From Brachybacterium vulturis (GTDB lineage Bacteria; Actinomycetota; Actinomycetes; Actinomycetales; Dermabacteraceae), in assembly GCF_002407185.1 (NCBI RefSeq), contig NZ_CP023563.1:1178001-1242000 (forward strand): a stretch of DNA of 64,000 nucleotides, written 5' to 3'. Under the pieces are notes generated by a model. The model saw nothing but the letters and a program-made list of their open reading frames with translations. It searched no databases and had not been told where the DNA came from. Below, in pieces: positions 1 through 7,418 of the stretch. Position 1 is the stretch's first letter. Each line of letters begins with the position of its first letter. A program made the translations under genes and the position numbers.

Positions 1-107
1 TCGTAGCTGTCCTGCGGCTGGAGCTGTTCGACGTCGGAGGGCTCGAGACCGGGCAGGACCAGACGGCTCAGCACGGGCTTCTTGGCGGTGGCGGACCTGC
101 GTGCGAT
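1..107 (-). CDS. Unknown protein, 5' part only
   Basis: The frame runs off the left edge, so only about 35 codons are visible. They read as a basic N-terminus (ARRSATAKKPVLSRLVLPG) followed by an acidic stretch. No family is recognised. The first canonical start is GTG at 72-74, but it has no convincing ribosome binding site. Eleven codons upstream in frame, the codon ATC (minus strand, 105-107) sits 5 nt after GAGGTG, an ideal Shine-Dalgarno position, and no ATG, GTG or TTG lies near it. I placed the start at ATC because the basic peptide looks coding; the start is uncertain. The gene points away from the tRNA, and both are on the minus strand. Confidence 0.4.
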   Translation of the reverse strand, partial: MARRSATAKKPVLSRLVLPGLEPSDVEQLQPQDSY

Positions 108-203
108 GGGGACACCTCGGGGTTCGTGGGCGGATCCGATCCGCGGTGGCGGGCGGCCCGTCCGAGGGTACTGGGCGAGGCTGACGGCCGTCGGCGGCGA
201 GCG

Positions 204-277
204 ACGCTCCGGCGGGATTCGAACCTGCGACGCGCTCCGTATGGGGGAGCCGCTCTTCCGGGCTGAGCTACGGAGCG
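204..277 (-). tRNA. tRNA with CAT anticodon (tRNA-Met-like, atypical)
   Basis: A full cloverleaf can be folded by eye. The acceptor CGCTCCG (271-277) pairs with CGGAGCG (205-211) over 7 bp. The D stem is GCTC/GAGC with GG in the loop. The anticodon stem GCTCC/GGAGC encloses the loop CCCATAC, and the T loop is TTCGAAT. The anticodon is CAT, so methionine or, if lysidine-modified, isoleucine. Two oddities are visible. Position 33 is C instead of the near-universal U, and the T stem GCAGG/CCCGC carries one A-C mismatch in its middle. CCA is not encoded. It is either a divergent functional tRNA or a decaying copy. Confidence 0.75.
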
Positions 278-447
278 ATGTGCCGGCGGGGCCGACGAAG
301 ACCAGCCTGGGGCAGGGCGGTCCGCGCTGTCGAGCCGTCCGTCATCGACCGACTCAGAGCGTCGTGAAGGGCCGCCGGGGGTCATCTCGGAGCGAGCGGC
401 GGAGGTGCTGTGGTGGGCGCGGGTCACCACGGAACATCGTGCACGGT

Positions 448-630
448 TCCTCCACAGTGAGCATTCATCCACAAATTCCGCAAGGTTATCCACAATGAAC
501 TGAGCACTGTTCTCCTGGAATATTTCCGGTATCAGGCCTGGTGGCGTTGGAGTGCCTGTGGCCTGCGCCGTTGAGGAGAGGGGAAGGCTCTGTGGTGTCG
601 ACCGTTCCTCCCCGGTCGACGTTTTCCACA
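448..630. promoter_or_regulatory. Cluster of DnaA-box-like 9-mers upstream of the HNH gene
   Basis: This lies in the gene-free stretch 278-679. TTATCCACA, a perfect consensus DnaA box, is at 486-494. TCATCCACA (465-473) and TTTTCCACA (622-630) each differ by one base, and TCCTCCACA (448-456) differs by two. All share the same orientation. The surrounding 440-540 segment is clearly more A/T-rich than its neighbours. There is no dnaA, dnaN or rpmH here, so it is not the chromosomal origin in its usual context. It may be a DnaA-titrating or regulatory site for the DUF222/HNH gene. Nothing else is recognised in 278-447 or 631-679. Confidence 0.5.
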
Positions 631-679
631 TTTCGCGTGGAGGCTTTCATCCGTCAGGGGTGAGGGGAATCATGGAGGC

Positions 680-2242
680 ATGTTCGAAAGCGCGAGTGAG
701 ATCGATTCAGCCCCTGGTGATCCCCACCAGGCGCTCGTCGATGCCGTGCACGCCGGCGGTGCCCCGGTGCTCGCCGCGGCGCTCGGGGACCAGGGATTCG
801 TGCTGCGGGAACTCGCCCTGCGACCCGGAGAGCTGTTCGTCCCCGATGAGGCGCTCGGCGCCGCGTACACGAACGTCGTGGGCATGATCCACGAGCTGCG
901 CAGCGCGATGGACGCTCTCGAGGCGCGCACCGTCGTGGCCCTGGCCGAGTCGCTGACACTGCAGAAGCAGGCCGAGGCGCGGGCGCGCACGGCGCAGGAG
1001 GCGGATCAGGCCCCGCCCACCAGGAAGCTCCTGCGGGAGGCCACGAACGAGGCGACGCGGGAGGTCTCGATGCTGATCGGGAAGTCCCCGGCATCCGCCG
1101 CCCACTCCCTGGCATCCCAGCGCCGCCTGGTCGCGGACATGCCCGAGATGCTCACCGCTCTCGCGAGCGCGCAGGTCACCAGCACCTCCGCCCACAACAC
1201 CTCTCGCGCCGCCGCCCCGCTGTCACCGGCCCAGCGCCACGAGATGGACCGGCTGCTGGGCGAGCGCCTGCCCGATCTCGACGGCGCGGGTGCGGAGACC
1301 TGGGACGATGCCACAGTCGCTGCGATCGCGGCCGCAGATCCGGCCGGGCAGGAACGTCGCCACCAGCGAGCGAAGCAGGAACGGCACGTCACCGTCCGGC
1401 GTGCCGAGCACGGCATGGCCACCGTCTCCGCACGCGTCCCGGCCCTCGACGGCGCGAAGATCCGCAAGCGCCTCTCCCTCGAAGCCGAGCGCCTGCGCGC
1501 CGCCGGTGACCGGCGGGGCCACCAGGCGATCCAGGCCGACTCCTTCGTGGACACCCTGCTCGGTCAGGAGGACGCCATGGTGCCGACCACCCTCGACATC
1601 GGCATCATCATCACCGACCGGGCCCTCTTCCACCCGGGTGCCGGGGATCTGGCCCAGATCGAGGGGCACGGCACCGCCCCGGCCGAGGTGCTGCGCGACG
1701 AGCTGCGCGGGCCCCTCGGCGCGGCGCTCACGAAGGGGACGGACCGCGCGATGGGGCCCGACGGGCCTGCGCTGCGCGCCGTGATGAGGCGCCTGTACAC
1801 CCATCCGCTCACCGGCGAGCTGGTGGCGGTGGAGTCCCGTGCGCGAGCCTTCCCGGCGGCGCTGGCGAAGTTCATCCGCTGGCGGGACCTGGTGTGTCGC
1901 GCCCCCTACTGCGATGCTCCGATCCGGCAGACGGACCACATCCGTCCCCATGCGTCCGGCGGTGACACCTGCCTGGACAACGGGCAGGGGCTCTGCGCCT
2001 TCTGCAACGCCAAGGAGCAGCAGACCCGCAGCGTGCACCGCGTGGGCGATCCCGCCGTGGACGGTCACGTCGTGGAGTGGATCAGCCGGTCCGGCACCCG
2101 TCGCACGACCCGTCCGCGAGCCCTCAGCACGCGTGAAGGGTCGCCTCGAGCAGAGCCTGCCGCTCGCTCACCCCGCAGGAGATCCGCGCGCCGGAGACGG
2201 CGCCGACCGCCCTCGTCGCGAGCACCCGAGGCCCCCGCCTGA
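680..2242 (+). CDS. DUF222 / HNH endonuclease domain protein (13E12-repeat family)
   Basis: A 520-residue protein. Residues about 30-330 resemble the alpha-helical DUF222 region of the actinobacterial 13E12-repeat family. A compact HNH nuclease motif follows near residues 405-445: two Cys in CRAPYC, the pair DH in TDHIRPH, N in the LDNG segment and a final CAFCN. The paired cysteines suggest a structural zinc with a metal-dependent DNA-nicking H-N-H site. Such genes are multicopy in many actinomycetes and their biological role is not established. The start is ATG at 680, preceded by GGAGG. The C-terminal 60 residues are Arg/Pro-rich and poorly conserved in kind. It stands alone, with DnaA-box-like repeats upstream. 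Confidence 0.85.
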   Translation: MFESASEIDSAPGDPHQALVDAVHAGGAPVLAAALGDQGFVLRELALRPGELFVPDEALGAAYTNVVGMIHELRSAMDALEARTVVALAESLTLQKQAEARARTAQEADQAPPTRKLLREATNEATREVSMLIGKSPASAAHSLASQRRLVADMPEMLTALASAQVTSTSAHNTSRAAAPLSPAQRHEMDRLLGERLPDLDGAGAETWDDATVAAIAAADPAGQERRHQRAKQERHVTVRRAEHGMATVSARVPALDGAKIRKRLSLEAERLRAAGDRRGHQAIQADSFVDTLLGQEDAMVPTTLDIGIIITDRALFHPGAGDLAQIEGHGTAPAEVLRDELRGPLGAALTKGTDRAMGPDGPALRAVMRRLYTHPLTGELVAVESRARAFPAALAKFIRWRDLVCRAPYCDAPIRQTDHIRPHASGGDTCLDNGQGLCAFCNAKEQQTRSVHRVGDPAVDGHVVEWISRSGTRRTTRPRALSTREGSPRAEPAARSPRRRSARRRRRRPPSSRAPEAPA

Positions 2243-2277
2243 TGCCCCGCCTGTCAGGCCGCCCCGCAGGCCCTCGT

Positions 2278-3078
2278 TCACCCGTGCGGTGGCAGCAGGG
2301 CTTCCGTCGCGGCGTAGCCGAGGGGGTCGCTCACGGGCAGGTCCGTGCCGTCCCGGAGCGCCTCGGCCGTGCGCACGGCGGCCGTGAGCGCTGCGCGGTA
2401 GGGGAGCGATCCGGTGCTGATTCGGGCCACTCCGGCCTCGGCGGCGTCGGCGCGGGTCCAGCGGCTGCTGGCCAGCACATTGACCGGCAGCGGCGAGAAC
2501 CGCGTGATCTCCGCGATCGTGACCAGCGGCAGATCACCGGGCACGAAGATCCCCTCGGCCCCCGCGTCCGCGTAGCGGGAGATGCGGGCGAAGGTCTCCG
2601 CGAGGTCGGGCCGCCCCGTCCAGAAGGTGTCCACCCGCGCGTTGAGGAACACCTCGGGGTGACGGGCCGAGACCGCGGTGATCTTCGCGGCGTGCGCGAC
2701 GGCGTCGGTGAGCGACCCGCCGGCGGAGTCCTCGAGGTTGACGCCCACCACCGGGAGGTCGTCGAGCAGCTCGGCGACCTGCTGCGGATCATCGCGGTAG
2801 CCGTTCTCCAGGTCACCGGTGAGCAGGACCTCGGGCACGGCGACCGCGATCCGGGCCAGCGCGAGTCGGGTGTGCTCGAGGGTGAGGCCGTGCCCGTCAT
2901 GCAGACCGGCGGCCGCAGCGATGCCGAGACTGGTGGTGCCCACTGCCGGGAATCCCGCTCGGTGCAGCGCGAGCGCCGAGGCGACATCCCAGGCGTTCGG
3001 GAGCAGGAAGGGGTCACCCGGCCGGTGGAGAGCGGCGAAGGCCTTCCGCGCGGCGGAATCGGGATGAGCAGCCGGCAT
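2278..3078 (-). CDS. Isocitrate lyase / PEP mutase superfamily protein
   Basis: A 266-residue single-domain TIM-barrel protein of the ICL/PEPM superfamily. Recognisable blocks are PNAWDVASA (27-35), GDLENGY (88-94), VNLEDS (113-118) and NARVDTFW (146-153). These supply the acidic residues that bind Mg2+ and the 2-oxo-acid substrate. The KKCGH loop of true isocitrate lyase is absent, so it probably cleaves or forms a C-C or P-C bond on another oxoacid (oxaloacetate decarboxylase, methylisocitrate-lyase-like or phosphonate enzymes are all possible). The stop lies 36 bp from the convergent HNH gene. The start is 67 bp downstream of hemL, so it may be the last cistron of the heme operon, though no heme role is known for the family. 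Confidence 0.75.
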   Translation of the reverse strand: MPAAHPDSAARKAFAALHRPGDPFLLPNAWDVASALALHRAGFPAVGTTSLGIAAAAGLHDGHGLTLEHTRLALARIAVAVPEVLLTGDLENGYRDDPQQVAELLDDLPVVGVNLEDSAGGSLTDAVAHAAKITAVSARHPEVFLNARVDTFWTGRPDLAETFARISRYADAGAEGIFVPGDLPLVTIAEITRFSPLPVNVLASSRWTRADAAEAGVARISTGSLPYRAALTAAVRTAEALRDGTDLPVSDPLGYAATEALLPPHG

Positions 3079-3145
3079 GGAACTCAGAACCTCTCGGGAC
3101 GGGACACGGTGTGCGCTGCGGACGGTGCGGTGCGGGACGGCGGGG

Positions 3146-4474
3146 TCAGCGCCCTCCGGCGGCCGCCGCGGCCGCCGCGGGCAGCACAGCGGCGATCCGA
3201 TCGAGCACCGCGGGGGTGTGCGCCGTGGAGACGAACCAGGCCTCGAAGGCCGACGGCGGCAGGTAGACCCCGCCCGCGAGCATCGCGTGGAAGAAGCGGG
3301 TGAACGCGGCGGTGTCCTGCGCCTTCGCGTCCTCGTAGCTGCGCACGGGCGCCTCGCGGAAGAACACCGAGAACAGGGTGCCGGCTCGCTGGATCGTATG
3401 CGGCACCCCGGCCGTGGTGAGCGCGTCGGCCACCAGCTGCTGCAGGGTGCGGGAGGCGCTGCCGAGAGTCCGGTAGGCCGCCTGGTCCAGGCCCGCCAGG
3501 GTGGCCAGGCCCGCCGCCGTCGCCAGCGGGTTCCCCGACAGGGTGCCCGCCTGGTAGACGGGGCCCGCCGGGGCGAGCAGGCCCATCAGGTCCGCGCGGC
3601 CGCCGAAGGCGCCCACCGGCAGACCGCCGCCGATCACCTTGCCGAAGGTCATCAGGTCCGGTGCCCAGGCGTCGGCCCCGCCCTGCGGCCCGTCGATCCC
3701 GTAGTATCCCTCAGCGCTCGCCCGGAACCCGGTGAGCACCTCGTCGCTGATCAGCAGGGCGCCCGCGGCGTGCGCGGTCTCGGACAGGAAGCGGTTGAAG
3801 CCGATCCCGTCCTCCTCGCGCGGGGGCACCACGCCCATGTTCGCGGGCGCGGCCTCGGTGATGATCGCGGCGATCTCGGAGCCGCGCTCGGCGAACAGCG
3901 CCTGCACCGCCGCCCGGTCCCCATAGGGCAGCACCACGGTGTCGCGCGCGGTCGCGGCGGTCACACCCGCCGAGCCCGGCATCGCGAAGGTCGCGACCCC
4001 GCTGCCGGCCTCGGCCAGCAGCGCATCCACATGCCCGTGGTAGCAGCCGGCGAACTTCACGATCACGTCCCGGCCGGTCGCGGCACGGGCCACCCGCAGC
4101 GCGCTCATGGTCGCCTCGGTGCCGGAGTTGACCAGGCGCAGCTGCTCGACGGGGCGGATGCGGCGCACGACCTCCTCGGCGAGCGTCACCTCGCCCGGCT
4201 GCGGGGCACCGAAGGACAGGCCGCGACCGGCCGCCTCGCGCACCGCCTCGACCACCTGCTCGTCCGCATGGCCGAGGATCATCGGGCCCCAGGAGCCGAC
4301 CAGGTCCACGTACTCGGTGCCGTCGGCGTCGTGCAGCAGGGCGCCCTTCGCGGAGGTGAGGAAGGGCGGGGTGCCGCCCACCGAGCCGAAGGCCCGCACC
4401 GGCGAGTTCACGCCGGAGGGGATCACCTGCCGGGCGCGGGAGAAGAGGTCGGTGGAGGAGGTCGTGCCGGTCAT
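3146..4474 (-). CDS. hemL: Glutamate-1-semialdehyde 2,1-aminomutase
   Basis: A 442-residue class-III PLP aminotransferase fold enzyme that converts glutamate-1-semialdehyde to 5-aminolevulinate, the second step of the C5 heme route begun by HemA. The N-terminal signature [11 protein letters not shown] (20-30) is diagnostic of GSA aminomutase. The GCYHGH block (143-148), the LLISDEV block containing the PLP-contacting Asp (240-246) and the Schiff-base Lys in [12 protein letters not shown] (Lys279) are all present. Length matches the family. The frame stays open far upstream, but the ATG at 4474 has AGGAGA just before it and begins the conserved region. It follows hemB by 38 bp in the leftward heme operon. 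Confidence 0.96.
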   Translation of the reverse strand: MTGTTSSTDLFSRARQVIPSGVNSPVRAFGSVGGTPPFLTSAKGALLHDADGTEYVDLVGSWGPMILGHADEQVVEAVREAAGRGLSFGAPQPGEVTLAEEVVRRIRPVEQLRLVNSGTEATMSALRVARAATGRDVIVKFAGCYHGHVDALLAEAGSGVATFAMPGSAGVTAATARDTVVLPYGDRAAVQALFAERGSEIAAIITEAAPANMGVVPPREEDGIGFNRFLSETAHAAGALLISDEVLTGFRASAEGYYGIDGPQGGADAWAPDLMTFGKVIGGGLPVGAFGGRADLMGLLAPAGPVYQAGTLSGNPLATAAGLATLAGLDQAAYRTLGSASRTLQQLVADALTTAGVPHTIQRAGTLFSVFFREAPVRSYEDAKAQDTAAFTRFFHAMLAGGVYLPPSAFEAWFVSTAHTPAVLDRIAAVLPAAAAAAAGGR

Positions 4475-4512
4475 CGAAGGAGTCTCCTGGGGGTCGTCGG
4501 AATCACGCGGGT

Positions 4513-5550
4513 TCAGAGGAATTCGTGCAGGTGGGGCGGCAGGCCGTCGCGGTACCAGCCGGCGACCTCGCTCGCGTAGTAGGTCAGCACCGTGCCGGCA
4601 CCGGCGCGGCGGAAGGCCAGCAGGGACTCCAGCACGGTGCGGTCGCGGTCGAGCCAGCCGTTCTGCGCCGCCGCCTCGATCATCGCGTACTCGCCGGAGA
4701 CCTGGTAGGCGCCGACAGGGACCGGGGAGGCCTCGGCGACCTCGCGCAGCACGTCGAGGTAGGGCAGTCCGGGCTTGACCATCACCAGGTCCGCGCCCTC
4801 GGCGACGTCCAGCGCCAGCTCGCGCAGGGCCTCTCGGCCGTTCGCCGGATCCTGCTGGTAGCTGCGACGGTCGCCCTGCAGCGAGGAGTCGACCGCCTCG
4901 CGGAACGGACCGAAGAAGGCGGAGGCGTACTTCGCGGTGTAGGCGAAGATCCCGGTGTCGAGGTGCCCGGCGCTGTCCAGCGCCCCGCGGACCGCGGCGA
5001 TCTGGCCGTCCATCATCCCCGAGGGGCCCAGCAGGTGGGCGCCCGCCTCGGCCTGGGCGAGGGCCATCTCGCGGTAGCGCTCGAGGGTGGCGTCGTTGTC
5101 GACCCGGCCCGCGGCGTCGAGCACGCCGCAGTGGCCGTGGTCGGTGAACTCGTCCAGGCACAGATCGGCCATGATCACGGTCGCATCGCCCAGCTCGCGC
5201 CGCAGCCGGCCCAGCGCCTGGTTCAGGATGCCGTCGGGATCGCTCGCGCCGGAGCCGGCGGCGTCCTTGTGCTCGGGGACCCCGAACAGCATCACCCCGC
5301 CCACGCCCCGCTCCACGGCCTCGGTCGCGGCACGCACCAGGGAGTCCATCGTGTGCTGCTCGACGCCGGGCATCGAGCCGATGGGGCGGTTCTCGCGGGC
5401 GCCCTCGCGCACGAACATCGGCAGCACCAGGTCGGCGGGCCGCAGCGAGTGCTCACGCACCAGGGAGCGCACCGCGCTGCTGGTGCGCAGGCGGCGGGGC
5501 CGGTCCAGCGGGCCCGGAGAGCTCGGGCCGGGCATCGTCGGGAGGGTCAT
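4513..5550 (-). CDS. hemB: Delta-aminolevulinic acid dehydratase (porphobilinogen synthase)
   Basis: This 345-residue enzyme condenses two 5-aminolevulinate molecules into porphobilinogen. Both Schiff-base lysines are visible: Lys207 in YTAKYAS and Lys259 in MVKPG. The metal-site segment reads [14 protein letters not shown] (129-142). The first cysteine of the zinc-type triad (CxC...C) is replaced by Asp, which points to the magnesium/potassium-dependent class rather than the zinc class. That assignment is inference from family knowledge. It lies between hemD (94 bp upstream) and hemL. The larger upstream gap may hold an internal ribosome entry or promoter, but none is clear. Confidence 0.95.
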   Translation of the reverse strand: MTLPTMPGPSSPGPLDRPRRLRTSSAVRSLVREHSLRPADLVLPMFVREGARENRPIGSMPGVEQHTMDSLVRAATEAVERGVGGVMLFGVPEHKDAAGSGASDPDGILNQALGRLRRELGDATVIMADLCLDEFTDHGHCGVLDAAGRVDNDATLERYREMALAQAEAGAHLLGPSGMMDGQIAAVRGALDSAGHLDTGIFAYTAKYASAFFGPFREAVDSSLQGDRRSYQQDPANGREALRELALDVAEGADLVMVKPGLPYLDVLREVAEASPVPVGAYQVSGEYAMIEAAAQNGWLDRDRTVLESLLAFRRAGAGTVLTYYASEVAGWYRDGLPPHLHEFL

Positions 5551-5643
5551 CGGGTCTCCTTGCGGGAGTGGGGGAGGGACACAGGGTGCAGAAGGGGCGA
5601 GGTGCGGAAGGGGCGGGGTGCGGAAGCGGTGGGGCCGGTCCGG

Positions 5644-6387
5644 TCAGCGGCCGGCAGGATCCCGAGCCAGCACCTCCTGCACCGCGGCGACGAGGGCCGC
5701 ATCGGTCGTCTCGGCCGCCTGCTGGGCGACGCTCAGCCCCGCGGCGTCCGCGGCCCGCGAGGTGGGCCGGCCGATGCTGACGATCGGGATCCCGGGATGG
5801 ACCCCCAGCGCGGCGGCGCGGCGCGCGATCATCGAGCTGGTCAGGACCAGGGCGCCGTAGCCTCCGGCGGCGAGGCCCGCCCGGACCTCGGGCGGCGGAT
5901 CCAGCGGTGCGGGCCGGTACGCCGTGACCTCGCGGACCGCATAGCCCTTCGCCCGCAGCCCCTCGGGCACGGTGCGAGCCGCGGCGGAGGAGGCGGGGAA
6001 CAGCACCGACGCGCCGGCAGGAGCGGCAGGCATCTGCGCGACGAGATCCGCACCGGAGCCGGCCGCGACCAGGTCGGGGCGGATCCCGATGGCGCGGAGC
6101 GCCTCGGCGGTGCCCTCCCCGACGGCGACGACCGCGATCTCCGGCGCCACCTCCACCGGGGCCAGCAGCTCGGCGACGGTGCGGGAGGTGACCACCAGAT
6201 GCGTGCAGCCGCCGCCGGTGAGCAGCGCCCGGGCCGCGGCGAGCTCCTCGTCGGCAGCGGGGACGAGCTCGAGCAGGGGGTGGTGCTCCGCCTCGATCCC
6301 CGCTGCCCGCAGCAGGTCCAGCAGCGTCGCTCCGCGCCCGGCCGGTCGGGTGACCAGGACGGGACGCGGAGCGGCCGCCGCACGCAT
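5644..6387 (-). CDS. hemD: Uroporphyrinogen-III synthase
   Basis: A 247-residue two-lobed protein that cyclises hydroxymethylbilane to uroporphyrinogen III with inversion of ring D. Family sequence conservation is low, so the call rests on the N-terminal VLVTRPAGRG motif, the central FPASSAAARTVPEGLRAKGY segment with the following VTAYRP, the late VLTSSM and SIGRPTSRA blocks, the length and above all the position. Its ATG shares one base with the hemC stop (TGATG), so translation is coupled. The protein should be a cytosolic monomer. Confidence 0.92.
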   Translation of the reverse strand: MRAAAAPRPVLVTRPAGRGATLLDLLRAAGIEAEHHPLLELVPAADEELAAARALLTGGGCTHLVVTSRTVAELLAPVEVAPEIAVVAVGEGTAEALRAIGIRPDLVAAGSGADLVAQMPAAPAGASVLFPASSAAARTVPEGLRAKGYAVREVTAYRPAPLDPPPEVRAGLAAGGYGALVLTSSMIARRAAALGVHPGIPIVSIGRPTSRAADAAGLSVAQQAAETTDAALVAAVQEVLARDPAGR

Positions 6388-7418
6388 CAGGCCCGGGCCT
6401 CCGCGAGGATCTCGCCGGCGCCCCGGGAGAGCAGATCCGCGGCGAGCTCCTCGCCGAGCTCGGCCGGCACCGAGCCGGGACCGGAGAGCTGGTCCGCGTC
6501 GAGATCGAGCGCCACACGGGCCTCGCCCTCCACGGCATGGCTGCCATCGGTGCGGATCGCGAGCGCGCGCAGCCGCAGCACGCCGGCGGCCCCCTCCTCA
6601 TCGGCCTCGAGCTCGGCGAAGGCCGCCACCGGCGCCGAGCAGCCTGCCTCGAGGGTGGCCAGCAGCGCTCGCTCGGCGGCGATCGCGGCGCGGGTGGCGG
6701 GGTCGTCGACCGCGTCCAGGCGCCGGGCGAACCAGGGCCGCTCCGCGAGCGCGGCGGTGGTCGCCTCCACCGCGAGGGCGCCCTGGGCCGGGGCGGGCAG
6801 CATCACCGAGGGGTCCAGCAGCTCGCTGATGGCCGCCTCGCGTCCCACCCGGCGCAGCCCGGAGGCGGCGAGCACGACGGCGTCGAGATCCGCCTCCGTG
6901 CCCAGCGCCCGGTTCAGGCGGGTCTCGACGTTGCCGCGGATCCCGAGCACCTCGAGGTCCGGCCGGGCCCGCAGCAGCTGGGCGGCGCGGCGCGGCGAGC
7001 CGGTGCCCACCTTCGCCCCGGCCGGCAGCTGGTCGAGGGTGAGACCGTCGCGGGCGCAGAGCGCGTCGCGCGGATCCTCCCGGACCGGGTAGCAGGCCAG
7101 GGTGATCTCCGTGAGCGGTGCGGTGGGGAGATCCTTGCAGGAGTGGACGACCACGTCGACCGTCCCGTCCAGCAGCGCCTGGCGCACGGCGGTGACGAAC
7201 ACGCCGGTGCCGCCGATCTGGGCGAGCGGGCTCGTGCGGTCGCGGTCGCCGTGGGTGCTCACGTGCACCAGCTCCACGGGATGGTCCGTCCCGGCCACCA
7301 GCGCCTCGCCCACCTGCCCCGACTGGGTCAGCGCGAGGTCGGAGGCACGGGTGCCGATCCGCAGGGGGGAGCCGACGAAGACGGCGGTCCCGGTGGAGGT
7401 GACGTCGGCGGGCGTCAT
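6387..7418 (-). CDS. hemC: Porphobilinogen deaminase (hydroxymethylbilane synthase)
   Basis: A 343-residue enzyme that polymerises four porphobilinogens into the linear hydroxymethylbilane. It shows the N-terminal RIGTRASDLALTQ block (20-32), catalytic Asp96 in SCKDLP, the GTGSPRR substrate-binding motif (138-144), the RGNVETRL block (161-168) and Cys260 in LEAGCSAP, which anchors the dipyrromethane cofactor. The open frame continues upstream into hemH. The ATG at 7418 overlaps the hemH TGA as ATGA, fixing the start by coupling and leaving a 19-residue lead before the first conserved block. Confidence 0.95.
   Translation of the reverse strand: MTPADVTSTGTAVFVGSPLRIGTRASDLALTQSGQVGEALVAGTDHPVELVHVSTHGDRDRTSPLAQIGGTGVFVTAVRQALLDGTVDVVVHSCKDLPTAPLTEITLACYPVREDPRDALCARDGLTLDQLPAGAKVGTGSPRRAAQLLRARPDLEVLGIRGNVETRLNRALGTEADLDAVVLAASGLRRVGREAAISELLDPSVMLPAPAQGALAVEATTAALAERPWFARRLDAVDDPATRAAIAAERALLATLEAGCSAPVAAFAELEADEEGAAGVLRLRALAIRTDGSHAVEGEARVALDLDADQLSGPGSVPAELGEELAADLLSRGAGEILAEARA

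Noticed and set aside
448-630. Chromosomal origin of replication
   Set aside because: DnaA-box-like 9-mers are present but dnaA, dnaN, recF, rpmH and parAB are all absent from the flanks.
2278-3078. Isocitrate lyase of the glyoxylate shunt
   Set aside because: Too short (266 residues) and lacks the KKCGH catalytic loop.
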